Of a stretch of 64,000 nucleotides of DNA, positions 11,484-23,037 are shown piece by piece. The stretch is from Symsagittifera roscoffensis (taxonomy: Eukaryota; Xenacoelomorpha; Acoela; Convolutidae). The position numbers and the translations under genes were made by a program. The DNA is taken from assembly GCF_963678635.1 (NCBI RefSeq), contig NC_087068.1, forward strand, positions 52,054,563 to 52,118,562. Direction: 5' to 3'. The first letter of the stretch is position 1; every line of letters starts with the position of its first letter. The notes beneath the pieces were generated by a model. The model was not told where the DNA came from. It did no database searches and worked only from the letters and a program-made list of their open reading frames with translations.

Positions 11484-11705
11484 CAGTGAGACGAAGCTTC
11501 GCTCCGCACGCACTAGCGAACGCACGACAAAAAGCAGCTCTAGATAGTGCAATAAGTAAAAAAAAAAGAAACATGCCTCGAATTAGCGAAAGTTCAGCTA
11601 GGTATAGGATTCAATCTGCGACCAAATGCAATCAAGAGAATTTGAGTCTCACGCACTAACCACTCAGCCACGCACGCTTAACCACCGACAAACACTAGTC
11701 ACGAA
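11484..11705 (-). mobile_element. tRNA-derived SINE, copy 1
   Basis: On the minus strand the head reads GTGGCTGAGTGGTTAGTGCG (tRNA D-arm, pol III A box) and then GGTCGCAGATTGAATCC (T-arm, B box), about 60 bases apart. This is the layout of a serine/leucine-class tRNA. The body continues through an A/T-rich stretch to AGAGCTGC and CGAAGCTTCGTCTC. The same body order is found at 15776-15985, so this is a dispersed SINE and not a tRNA gene. There is no proper acceptor-stem pairing. Confidence 0.75.
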
Positions 11706-11859
11706 AACAACTGCTACATATGCTAATAAATTGCCAAGCCATTCAGCAAAAGTGGCACCAAATACAAATGGGCATAATTTTGCAAGTAATAATATGGAAT
11801 ATAAAACTGAATGCATCCATTCTAACTTTGCATATAAGAAATTGTAAAGCATAAAACCA

Positions 11860-12380
11860 CATTATGTATAAGTTATGCATTTTGAAAAATTGCGAGATAA
11901 TTCGAGTTAGAAAAATTCTGAAATAGAGTTTTTATTGAGATATGTTGTTTGAAATGTTTGAAACAAAAAACTTTTATCGGTTCATTTGATGAATTAAAAA
12001 TGCATCAAATGAGTTAACTTATTACTATTCGAATGTCAAAACACATACTATCAAAAAGCTGTAAATGAGCCCCAAAAGTGGCAACAATATTTGCGACATA
12101 GGTTAAAAAAAGAAAATTCTTAATAATACACTGAGTTGACACTAGTGTAAATATTAAAATAAGTTTTCACAGAAGTACACTTAATTCTCAACCTTTATGA
12201 GTTTTCCATCATATATCAGATGCTAATAGTATTAGACCTGCTAGAGTTACAGCCACGCCAGAAAGGAAGCTAGCTATTAATTATCTATTAATTCAACTTC
12301 CTAAACCTGTAGTCTAAGCTATGTAGTTTTGCTTGAACTATATTACTACCAATTTTGCATCAAGTAAAAAGATATTGTGC
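11860..12380. other. No recognisable feature
   Basis: AT-rich sequence leading up to the possible exon at 12388. No upstream exon is evident. Confidence 0.35.
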
Positions 12381-12387
12381 TTTTTAG

Positions 12388-12629
12388 GTTTGAAAGAAGA
12401 ACAATTACCGGCGGCAAAATCAAGATTAGTCTTCTCTAAAAGCGCCGATGAAGAAATTATATTCAGATATGGATCTCTTGACTTTGTGAGGAACAAACTC
12501 ACCACTTTTGTCGCAATTATCACATGTGTTCAACTGTTGGTAATCTTCCTGCTGATTGCCATGTTGACTATATGTGCCTGCATTGTGAACCAAGAATTTG
12601 ATCAGTTTCCCTCAAAAAAGATCAAATAA
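12388..12629 (+). CDS. Possible last exon encoding a transmembrane helix
   Basis: An acceptor (TGCTTTTTAG) ends at 12387. The frame is then open for about 80 codons to a TAA at 12627-12629. The product has a charged lead (LKEEQLPAAKSRLVFSK, then a short linker), a hydrophobic helix of about 22 residues (FVAIITCVQLLVIFLLIAM) with small and Cys residues after it, and a short polar tail ending FPSKKIK. One helix followed by a short cytosolic tail resembles the last helix of a tetraspanin-like protein, but the Cys motifs that would prove it are absent from this exon. No partner exon is seen nearby. Confidence 0.3.
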
Positions 12630-13225
12630 GCGGTTAAAACATTCTAGGTTTAATAAGGTTGATTTAGGATATACATTGATATCTTAACGCCAGTTTTCAA
12701 CCAATCAAAGCATAATTTTTCGATTTGAATTCTTTTTGGACCAAATTTTCTTTTACAATATCTAATATCTGCTGTATCCATTTGAAATACAGTTCTTATG
12801 TTAAATGTGTTGGGTTGTTTCAACTCTTGTTTCTTTCAATTAATTTTTGTGATCACTCTCTACTGATTAAGAACATATTTATTCCGACTTTCGAAGAAAA
12901 CGGAATATTTATGCTCGGTGGGATTTTTTTTATTCAGTCAATTTTCGGCGATCAAAATAACAGTTTTTAACAAAAAAATTTTATATCCCGTTGAAGATAT
13001 CAACTCCCTGAAATCAAATATAAAAAGATATTTCACCTCTGAACGTTTTTTTAAAGTTCTGGGTGTGTGAAAATTTCGTATTTGACCATGCTCTGGACTA
13101 ATTTATGATCAATTGGAACATTTTATTCAGAAGTTTTAAAGCCTAACGCGAATTATTTATGCGTGGCGAATTATCCCGCACAACAAAATCGCTCTAAATT
13201 GAATTGATGCTATAGCTAATTGGGG
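12630..13225. other. No recognisable feature
   Basis: AT-rich. The open frame at 12725-12970 is low in complexity and has no motif. Confidence 0.35.
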
Positions 13226-13229
13226 GACA

Positions 13230-13870
13230 GATCGTTTAGCACACCAATCCTATAGCATAAAAAGTGAAAAATGAGTCTTTTAGCAGACCAACGTAATAAA
13301 GTGATGGATGATTGATTGACAAACTTAAAAAGGCGCTCAGTCTGGGCCAAGCTTTCCCAATTAAGACAATTATCTGTCGCGTTTCAAGTTAGCTATCTGA
13401 CGGGGCTAGGTCTTTTACCAGACGGAGTGCGATCTGTATTTAGACAACCGCGTATTCCTACTCGCCAGTAAGCAGACAAATACTGTATTAACCAATCAGA
13501 ATCAAGATCGGAAAGCGACCTTTCGAACTAAATATTATTAATTAATTCCTTCCTTGTCTCGATTCCGATTCGTTAAGTGTTTGTTTATTGACCAGTAGGA
13601 ATATGCGGTTGTCTAAATACTGCTACGTAACCTTACCAGACTGACCTTTTACCAGACCACAATGCAATAATTTAATTAAGAGAAGTTAAACTTAGTGGAA
13701 GATAACAAACTAGTGGAAGTTAACTAGACTAAACAGCGTCATTACATCTGTCAATCAAATTTATTTATCGAGTCTGGTAAAAAGGTCCATGTTAGAGCTT
13801 TTCTGGTAAAAGGTCGGTCCCTCTATCAGAATTTCTAATTATTCTGAGTCTGCTAAAAAACCGCTCTGCT
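13230..13870. mobile_element. Nested foldback (MITE-like) repeat
   Basis: The centre is an inverted pair: 13437-13520 and 13548-13632 are reverse complements over about 80 bases (shared words GGTTGTCTAAATAC and GTAGGAATA), with a 27-base AT loop. Outside it, the word GTCTTTTA(C/G)CAGAC and its reverse complement recur symmetrically: 13273 and 13411 on the left, 13646, 13776, 13802 and 13848 on the right. The region could fold on itself over about 600 bases. No transposase is present, so it would be non-autonomous. Confidence 0.6.
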
Positions 13871-13879
13871 GAAAACCCT

Positions 13880-15340
13880 AGCACCAGCTAATTGATCGTA
13901 CTAATTTCGTACGACTAAAAATTTCACATTTGATCTTTGATCTACTGTCCAAAATTTATAGATTTTCAGTATTTTCTTTTCCCAAAAACTATTCGATACA
14001 GATTAAGGACATGGTCGGAACATTCAGGGCCTTGCCCTGATATACGAGCAGTATTGTTATGATGCACTGCTATGATGTCTCAATTGTGGAAAAGAACATT
14101 TTTTCAAAATGTTTATTAATATTTTCTAAATGAGTATACTACTGAATAGGCTATGTACATTTTATTGCTACTAAGAGTATGAGTCGGTCGAAAATGACCG
14201 AATTGTGACACTTAAACTAAGCAACAGAAAATGTGAACGAAACTGCTTAAGACAATTACGGATTTAAATCATGTAAAATGGCAGAGCACCAAATTTAGCA
14301 ACTGCAAGTTATTTAACCCAATACTTAATCATACATCACAAATAATGTAATAGATGAGTTGAAGCTTGTTAAATACCCGCTCCCTTTATTACAAAAAGAT
14401 AAGGAGCATAATGGATCTAAGGTTTTCGGTAAAAGGTACAAAATTGTTTTAAGCTCAGTAGTTGAAGTAGCCTTTCATAAGAGGAGAGGGTAGTCAACAT
14501 ATGAAACGATTGAACTGAACGAGTAAATTTGAAAAAAAACTTTTTTTGTTTCACTTCAAGTTTATTAAGTAGCACTGCGCCGTAGAAATCATATCATTAA
14601 GTATTATTGAACGCAGTGATTTATCAAGGCATCTCTTATTTTGCTGTGTTTTTTATTCAGGAAAAACTTTTGAACAACTTTTTTTCTCGCGTTTTGATTA
14701 TTTTAAATAGAAATTCAAACTCATATGCTAAATGCAAGGGACATTACCCTCTCCAGCAAAGATCTAGTTTTCTCGAATTATGTTATTGATGCAAGAAATG
14801 TCGGTTATAAAGGTTTCTTGAAATTCAAAAGAGCTTACACGAAGTGATTTTTTTGAGAATTTTTTTCAAAATTTTAAAGAAGTTTGTTTTCGGTTTTCTT
14901 GAGTTCATTGACTTGTTTCAGAATTACAGTTATATTCTTGAAGTAACTCAACATTTCAAAAGTCTGATTATTACAATCTGCAATTCTGACAATTTTTTAA
15001 ATTCTGATTTAAAAAAAAACAAGCCTCCTAGATTCAGTCGAACTTACAATATTATCTTAACTAATTCACAGTTTAATAAGTCTATTTCAAGTCAATTGTA
15101 CGATAAATGAATCAGTCAGTTCAGTTTATATCAATCAGATTACAAGCAATGTCAAGACAAGTCACCAATTTCAATCCATTCTATTTAAATGATGTTCGAA
15201 CATGTGTAGTACTCTCTCGCCACGAATACAAGTTCTGTTCAGTTGATTTTTTTTTGTTGATAATACAGACATCTATTTTTGTTGACCTTAAACGTGGTTG
15301 TTTTTGTTGACCCAAATTTGATAACCGAGAGCCTGTTTGG
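13880..15340. other. No recognisable gene
   Basis: AT-rich. The frames at 14607-15310 are low in complexity and rich in Phe, Ile and Asn. This is the 3' flank of the minus-strand transporter gene. Confidence 0.4.
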
Positions 15341-15347
15341 ACCAGTG

Positions 15348-17991
15348 CTAATCTGCAGTTTTTGATGTATCGCTGCAGTGTGAGAATGAGATCTGTCTAA
15401 AGTGGTTCGAAATCAGGAGTCCAAGAATGGCACCCACAATTAACACTCCACCCATATAGTGGAAGTAATTGTATTGCATCTCGTCTGGGAAGAAGAGAAA
15501 GTCGGCGATGAAGAAGAAGACAACCTATGTCCGCATTCAAGCAGATAGACTTAGCACGACACAAAGCTATACAGTAATACAATGCTTATTAAATTAGTTT
15601 TTCCTCGAAAATTACAGCTTCAACGAGAGAAGTAAAGTCAGTCAAAACCATTTTTCACAAACAGGCGAAGTCGAGCTTCACGTAACTAGCGATGCAGTAA
15701 ATTGCAAATAAAAATGAGAATAATTTGAAAATTGTGTTTCGTGATTTTTTATTACCGGTAAATGAAAGAGTTTTACACCGAGACGAAGCTTCGCAAACAT
15801 CAGCGAGAACACGACAAGGCAGCTCTATAAAGTGAAAAAATAAAAAATAGAAATAAGCCTCGAATTTTAAAAAAAAATCGGCTACGTCTCGGATTCGATC
15901 TGTGACCTACTGCGATATAGACAATTGAGCCTCACGCACTAACCACTCGGCCACAAACTTCATACATTTCAAACACTAGTCATAAATAAAGCAGAGAACA
16001 GATGCTATGAAATTTTCAATGCTACATATCGTGATTATAGCAAAAAGGCACGCAAATGAGTGAACACGCCCGCCTCAATTAATTACAAAACATTGGGTAA
16101 ACAATCCGACAAAATTAAAGCCGACCGGCCTCCGGCGCCGAAAATGTACAAAACTTTTCGCGACTTGAAATTTACTTGGCAGGATCTCTCAATGTGCACC
16201 CAAACACCATATGCAATCAATACACTGACCATACTAATAACTCAGTAGTTGATATTAAACTGTTAACGATTACCATTTCGTCCGTTCTGTGAAAAAAATT
16301 GGTTATGGGAAAAAGTCTAGTACCCAATTGCAACGCTCTTGCTTATCGCAAGAGTAATAAAATGGGTCGTCGTTTTCCATGTTCCGGGAACACCCGAAAA
16401 AAAAACAGCTTTGAGCAATTTTAATGTTTTGACCAAAAATTGCGCATTTTCAGCGTGCACGCCCCCTGAAAAAATTTGTTCATAATGGAGTTACAGACGC
16501 TCTAAGAAAAAAAATTAAAGCCTGGCGACAAAAAAGTGGATTTCGTAGAATAATATCCAAGGAGGTTCATTTTAAAAGCCAAATAGTAATCGCGTTGGCT
16601 GCAAGAGTGTATTTTATGGCGAATAATACACGAAGCAAAATCTTATCAAATGAAGTGTTTCTGCATGAATGAGACCTTGCAACACGCCACAATCACCGCC
16701 ACGATTGAAGACTTCTCATACTTATTCGCAAACAGAAATATAGTCTGATTCGTAAATCCGAGAACCAAAATCGCACACAGAGCCGACATTCCAAAGATAC
16801 TGCAATCTTTAAGACCACCGAACACAGAATTGCCAGCCGATACAAACACGTGCATTCCAGTTACGACTGGAATCGCGATTGCGCTTTGAGCCCATAATAG
16901 AACAGTACACGGTATGTTCTTTCGTCCCGCTTTTCGGTTCAGAACCATCGCGAGGCCTTCCGCCGCCACGGCCAACATCAAAGTTCCCATCGCAATATAC
17001 TCGTATTTCGAAACCACAACAATGTCCGAAACTTCGCCGTCAGCTTTTTCGAATATAAACTCAGGTTGAATCACGAAAAAGGAGCCTATAATAGCTAGAC
17101 AACTGAGGGCAGATTCTGAGAAAGTCGGTTTCTCTTTTAGAATCAGGACTCCGAATATCGTAGTAAAAACTGGCGTCAGTTGGTTCAAGATTCCCAGTTT
17201 GGCGAGTGAGATGAAATTGGATACACAGTATACAATAGTGACAACAAAAGTCCCAACAAGTGCTCGAGTGAATATGATTTTGAAGTGGTGTCTCAAGATG
17301 TCAGTTATACATGACATAGCCCAGCAGTTGTAGGCCGATAGAAGCAGGAACTGGACTATGTTTCGAGTCACCAGAATTGAAGCCGGAGCGATGTCAACTG
17401 CCTAAAACACAACAGTTTTTAAACACGGTCCTCTATCAATATGTTTCTATTACCAGTCAAACAGCAGTTTCCAGCCCCCCTTTAAAGTTGAAGGTTCAGA
17501 GCTTAAATTGATGCTGTCCAATCGCTTGAATTCTCATTATCTAATACCTGTTCTACAGTTTTCATTCGAGAAAACCAAAAAACTTTGTATTTTATCTGCA
17601 TGCAATCAATTCACTACTATTCCGTTGTAATGAGTTTTACCTTGACTAGCGAGAGTATGATGGTGACGAGAATACAGAATACAAATGCCAGCAGTCTCCC
17701 CCTCAGAGGCTTCACTCCCCCGTAGACCACTCCTCCCCCCTTCTTATCCCTGTTCCCCTCTGCCGCCTCTGCAATCTCGAACTCTTTGCTACCAATAGCC
17801 GCCTCTTCGTTGAACTCGGCCGAGCTGACCGTGATGTCGCTACTCCTACTCGAGGACGAAGCCGACTCTGATTTCGGGTCGGCAGTATGTTCGTCGTCGT
17901 CTCCTTTGATGTGAAGTGTGACATCGATAATAGACTGCGGAGTTTCGACTGTTTTAAACTGCACTTTTCTAAGTTCGACTGAACGCACCAT
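15348..17991 (-). CDS. EamA/SLC35-type ten-helix transporter (three exons)
   Basis: Three exons join with all phases zero: 17991-17641, 17401-16676 and 15524-15348 (351+726+177 bases, 417 codons plus stop). Donors are AAG|GTAAAA and AAG|GTCTCA; acceptors are TTTTAG and CATAG. The N-terminus is a long acidic, Ser-rich cytosolic tail; helix 1 starts at about residue 97 (LAFVFCILVTIILSLVK). Exon 2 carries the first EamA repeat, with LGILNQLTPVFTTIFG and LKEKPTFSESAL, and most of the second. Exon 3 supplies the last helices (VVFFFIADFLFF and GGVLIVGAILGLLI) and a short tail. SLC35G/EamA proteins are drug/metabolite-superfamily carriers; the substrate here cannot be told. The last exon is missed if only long frames are considered. 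A SINE sits in intron 2. The weak second donor is the least certain point. Confidence 0.85.
15776..15985 (-). mobile_element. tRNA-derived SINE, copy 2, in intron 2 of the transporter
   Basis: Minus-strand head: GTGGCCGAGTGGTTAGTGCG (A box) and GGTCACAGATCGAATCC (B box), typical of a serine/leucine-class tRNA. It is followed by the same body as copy 1, ending in CGAAGCTTCGTCTCGG. The A and B boxes are closer to consensus than in copy 1. It has the same orientation as the host gene, so it is transcribed with it. Confidence 0.8.
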
Positions 17992-19365
17992 AATATCGGA
18001 CTATTACCAGCAGCTGCTCCGAAGTTAGAAGTCGTTAATAATTCCCTTACTGGGTGAAAATAAGGACGAGATTTCAAAATATATTTCGTTGAATTTTTAA
18101 GCCCGAGCTCTTCTCTATTCATGACGGTCCTCTTTCAAAGAGATTCCCGCGTTTTCAAAATTTTTATTCAAGTCAGTAACTACAATTTCATAGTTTTAAG
18201 TATTTCTGTGGCCGAGGACTAGCTTCATAAATAATTGGTTGCATTCGTTATTGCACAATAGATCAACTCCATTAGCACAATCTAAAACATAAAACCGAAA
18301 AGTGGCAAATTGGTTCCTAGTGTGTTCTGTATATGAATTTTCATTTTCACGGCGGCTCAAAATGAATGGTATTTAACAGCAGAGACGTTGATTTGTTACT
18401 GTAATGGTAAGACAGAGAGAAGATCGAATTTACGTGTCCTGGTAATTTGAAGAAAAAAAAATTGATGTCCCGCAGACACTGTACGCCGTTTCACTTATAA
18501 AGAATTGGTACTGTATAAAGAGTTTCCCTCTTTTGTCATTTATAAAAGTAATTACCAACGCTCGTTCCTAAATTGCCTAAAAATACTTTCTTCGTTGAGC
18601 GACATTTCGTGCCAGCACAAAAAAAACGGAACCTAAACCTTTTCTAATTTTTCGTACCATCATAATCGTCCAGTAAAAGGGCGCGATTCGGTTCTTTGAA
18701 ACTCCCGAAGAATCGATCTCCCCTATAGTATATACTAAAAATGCCACCCCTATAAATAAAAGCAGTAAATAACCACTAGAGCGTTGGTTTTAAACTCGAA
18801 TTTTTAATCTAATTGGTCAAAAGTTCGCTGCTATAACCTACATAAAAAATCCCTTTTACTCAAAGGGGGCGATTGTTAGGTAGATCCATTTCATAAGTTT
18901 CTTTGAAATGCATAACTTGAATTTTAACTGATTGCTCAGATTTAGAAAACTAACAGAATACTTTTTCCGGATGTTTTTTCTTCAGACCAATTTCGGTTAT
19001 CTAGAATTTTTAACGAGGACTTCTATGCCACATAGACGCTATCGTACAGATCGCGTTTCTGCCTGAGTTTTATCGTGAAATAATGAGACCTATAAATCAT
19101 ATTGCTTTAACTTAAGCCATGCATTTTTCCAGCGCATGCAACGCGCACAATGAGATAATCCAATCCGTATAGATTTGACGCACTTTATAACTACTCCAAT
19201 TATTTCCTTATTAAGACATTAGGAGCAGGTTGCTGCGCATGGAGCACCGAAGTTTCCGACCTACCTTGAACAAAAATATATTTCTTTTCAAATTTGAGTT
19301 TTTTTTTTCTAGAAAGTGAACTTGACAAAAGCTTAGTACATAAGTTAAACAAGGATTAGCGACTA
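17992..19365. other. Intergenic region upstream of the transporter gene
   Basis: No coding region. The 17712-18122 minus-strand frame overlaps exon 1 in another frame and is a shadow. The promoter of the transporter should lie just above 17991, but no defined element is recognisable. The 3' end blends into the dead LINE at 19366. Confidence 0.4.
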
Positions 19366-21510
19366 GATGCATTGGATGATGGAAAATGCAATAAAGTCCA
19401 GTAAGAAAAGCCAAGCGCAAGGACCTGATAACATCACTACAATCCATTTACATTTCATGGGAAAACAAGCCATCAAATACTTCAGTAAGTTGATAAGCCT
19501 CTCATTGAGTAATGCAACAATACCCGAAAACTGGAAAGTGGGAAGAGTAATACCCCTGGCTAAGCCCGGTAAAGACCCCGGATAAGCTATGAGCTACAGA
19601 ATAATTGCAGCGCTCTCTCCAGTGGCAAAACTCCTAGAGCGTTTACTTTTACCCGAATTCAATTTTAATGTAAATTTTCAGGAACACCACCAAAACTGGT
19701 TGAGAAAAAAAATCGACAACAACTGCCCTTAATTTTATCTAATTCTGCATAAAAGCTGGTTTGAGCAAGGCCAAACCGCGTCAAAGAACATAAATGGTCG
19801 CCCTCGACTTGACTGCAGCCTTTGATACTGTTGACCACTACCATCTGCTAAGCGACATCGCCAGCTCGAATCTTTCTAATAACACCAGAAGATTGATTCT
19901 TGCCTACCTACGAGGTAGACATACATATGTAGAATTCAGAGACACTAAATCCAAACTCGTGAAGGTGAAACAAGGTGTCCCACAAGGTGGTGTGCTATCT
20001 CAGGTCCTATTTAATCTCTATATGTCAAAAATGCCTCTACCATAGATTGATAACATCAAAGTGACTACTTATGCAGATGAAACTATCCTCACAACACCAG
20101 GGCCCAATATTGAAACTTTAGCAGCGAACATGGACCCTGACCTGAACAGCCTCAACACCTGGATAACAGGCAGAAATCTTTCATTATTAAAAGATAAGTT
20201 CACGAAATCAATTTTTTCCACATGGACGAATGAATTTAATTTATAGCCAAAAGTAATGGTTGACGGAACTAACCCGCCCACTACTCGCAACCCCAAAACT
20301 CTCAGAGCAACAATTGACAACCAATTGAATTTTAATGAACACTGCACTAAAACATGTGACAAACTACAAAAAAGGAATAATGTACTCAAAAAACTTGCCG
20401 GCACTACATGGGGTTGCTCCAAAGAAACACTCAGCGTAACTTACAAGGCAATAGGAAAGAAGTTTCTGAACTACGCAGCTCCAATTTGCCCCAAAGACTT
20501 AGCTACACCAACTGGCAACGTTTACAAGTAAAGCAAAACAACGCCGTAAAAACAACTACGGGATGCCTAAGAATAAGTGACATAACAGATTTGCATGATG
20601 AAACAAAATTCTACTGGTTAACAAACACAATTAAAGGCTATCTAAACAGTTTCTTCTCGGGTGCTACCAGGAGCATAGTGCTGACCACCACACTGTTTTA
20701 GAATATCAGGAATATCAGACAAACCCTCGAACATAAGTTCAAACCTGACATTGAACATGTTCTAAACGAAAACCTTCACACAACAGAAGTACAAAACTTT
20801 CTGAACGAAAAATTTCAGCTACTTGGTAGAGCATCTCCAACTTTATCCCCAAACGAAAGCAAACTTGACCGGAAAACTCGATGCACACTGTCAAAGCTGC
20901 GATCAGGATACTCAACTCACCTCTCCAGCTACCACCACAGGCTTAACAACAATATACCCGATGTCTGCCCAAGTTGCTACATAGGACCACACACCACAGA
21001 TCATGTACCCAACCTCACTTACCATCGAGAGCTTATGGGAGAATCCCGAAGAAGCTGCCGAACATCTGCAGCTTATCACATAACCCCACGTAACGGGAGT
21101 TTTTTTTCGGTCCTCCCCACTAACTAAAAATTGCCCGCTTGAACCGGGCATGGAGTTTCACTCGGTTCTCCGCACGCCGAAAAACTTGGCCCCTAGAACG
21201 GGTTTCAATACCACACCGAAACCTCCCTCTTGAGTGTGCTATACAGAGGGAAGGTGCCGACACCAGCACAGAGACGCTATCTCTGGAAAAGGTGGTTCCC
21301 GTTTTACGTCGGTTTTGCCGCTTAAGACCCTGGGGGAGCTGCAGTGATAGATTGAACGAGAGGAAACCAACATGACCAGACAGGAACGAAATTTCCCTAA
21401 CTCTCTCTCTCTCTATCTCAAACATAATCAATCTCTCTAATTCAATCAGAAGCTCGAAGCAGAGATCGATGTAGCTACAGCAACAACAACATGTGAAGCC
21501 TCGGAAAATA
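19366..21510 (+). pseudogene. Dead Jockey-like non-LTR retrotransposon (RT to 3' end)
   Basis: The RT frame starts inside the domain (SQAQGPDNITTIH, then PENWKVGRVIPLAKPGKDPG) and passes through several stops and frame changes. Later motifs are ALDLTAAFDTVDH, KQGVPQGGVLS and TTYADETIL, where the catalytic YADD has become YADE. The C-terminal end has a Cys/His cluster (CPSCYIGPHTTDH) typical of Jockey-group ORF2. A 3' UTR follows to about 21510 and shares CGGTTCT, CTAGAACGGGT and GCTACA...CAACAACA with the copies ending near 27640 and 32085. ORF1 and the endonuclease are missing, so the copy is 5'-truncated, as LINEs usually are. Confidence 0.8.
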
Positions 21511-23037
21511 TTTTTCTTGGAGTATAAATAAGTTTTTCAAAGTTTAAATGAAAGCTTTCCCTATTACAACATCTACTCGCTAGCTTTGCTCGCTCGAAAT
21601 TAGATCAAAAAAGAAAATAATGCTAAAACTGTTTTTCTAGACTCTTGAAAGTCACGACAGAAAGCGCCATAAAATGATGGATCACTCGAGAGTTTTAGAC
21701 AGTTTATAGCTTAAACTGGACTATTTCTCATAATTATTTTTGCATAGACCCGGTCTTGCCCAATGCCGAGCCATCCGTGTGAGTGAGGAGATGTCATCCA
21801 TTTCGCCGTAGCCGGATAAAAACCTAACACAACGAAGACAACCCTTCTCCAATCGAACGATGAAAATCAACGAAAACAAGGACAGCCGGTTAATGCGCAA
21901 GTAGCACAGAACGTTCCGACCATAGTCTTTAATACAAAAAAAAAGTTTTTCCTAATTAGTGACGTTTTTTTCTGCGTGATGTGATGAAAGTATCTGGACA
22001 AAAAAAACTTCAACTTAGGCGTTTTAGACAGTTTAAGCTTTTGATTTTCAAAATGGCGTTAATAAAACTCCAAAAAAGTATACTCAAGTAAAACTAAATT
22101 TAAGGATAAACAGGCTATTTTAACCGGCCTTACTTAGGCATGAATATTCCTGCTTGCTCGCTTTACTCGCTCGAAATGAGACGCAAAACCATAATTTCAA
22201 ACCGGTGATATCTGAAATCGCAGCTAGTAGCAAATTAGTCAATCCGAATTCGGAACAAAATTTTGATGAACAAGCCAATAAACTATGCAAAATATGCAAA
22301 AAGAGCCGTTAACCCCCAATACAAGTATCGCAAAGAGAAAACGTGACTTTTCAGCCAAATCCGAACATGCGAAATTTCATTGAAAATACATTTAAGCCTC
22401 TTACCTTTTTAAACATGAAACTGCTGCGACAAAATTCTGGTGTCTATTGACACCATCGAGTAAACTTGCGTCAAAATCAAATCTAGTATTAGAAAATGTT
22501 TCTTATACAGGATACTCAGGTTCTTTAGATTGTAATAGCAACTATCAGATAGCTTTCTCGATGTGGTAAGACTGCGTTTAAATAATCCTGTAAACTTTCT
22601 ATTTCTTGCTTCCATCTTCATGCGTAGAACATGACTCAAACTAAGAAAACTGGCGACTACGTTTTATACTTTTCCGATTTTTTTTATAAAAGTAAAAAAT
22701 ACATAATATAATCAGTTTCGTTACTCAAAGCACCTTTTATAACAATTCAGGCAGTTAATTTTAACAATTCTCATGAAAAAAGCAGCCCTTCATTTTAGAC
22801 AGAAATGTGAATGCTTTAGTTTGAACCCAAGAAGTATCAGCCGTTTGTACGAAAACATAAAGGAACAAAAAAAGGATATGGTACGCTTTCGCTTCGCATT
22901 CGCTTTTTATTCTAGCCAAAACTAAAATTCATTCTCACTTCATTTTTTTGGAAGATAGCTACTTTGTTCTTGAGAATATGTTAACTTGATCATAATTGAC
23001 ATTCATTTTTTCACTACTTCAGAATAACATCAAAACT
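21511..23037. other. Intergenic, with short repeated words
   Basis: No gene. Two related short stretches are visible: GCTCGCT(T)TGCTCGCTCGAAAT-like sequence near 21590 and 22155, and GTTTTAGACAGTTTA near 21692 and 22019. This is the 3' flank of XPO6. Confidence 0.4.

Noticed and set aside
15776-15985. Functional tRNA-Ser/Leu gene
   Set aside because: A and B boxes are present, but there is no acceptor-stem pairing, and the sequence continues into a body shared with 11484-11705, as in a SINE.
17712-18122. 136-codon minus-strand frame overlapping the transporter start
   Set aside because: It overlaps exon 1 in another frame, has an Arg/Ser/Thr composition typical of an out-of-frame reading, and does not continue into any exon.
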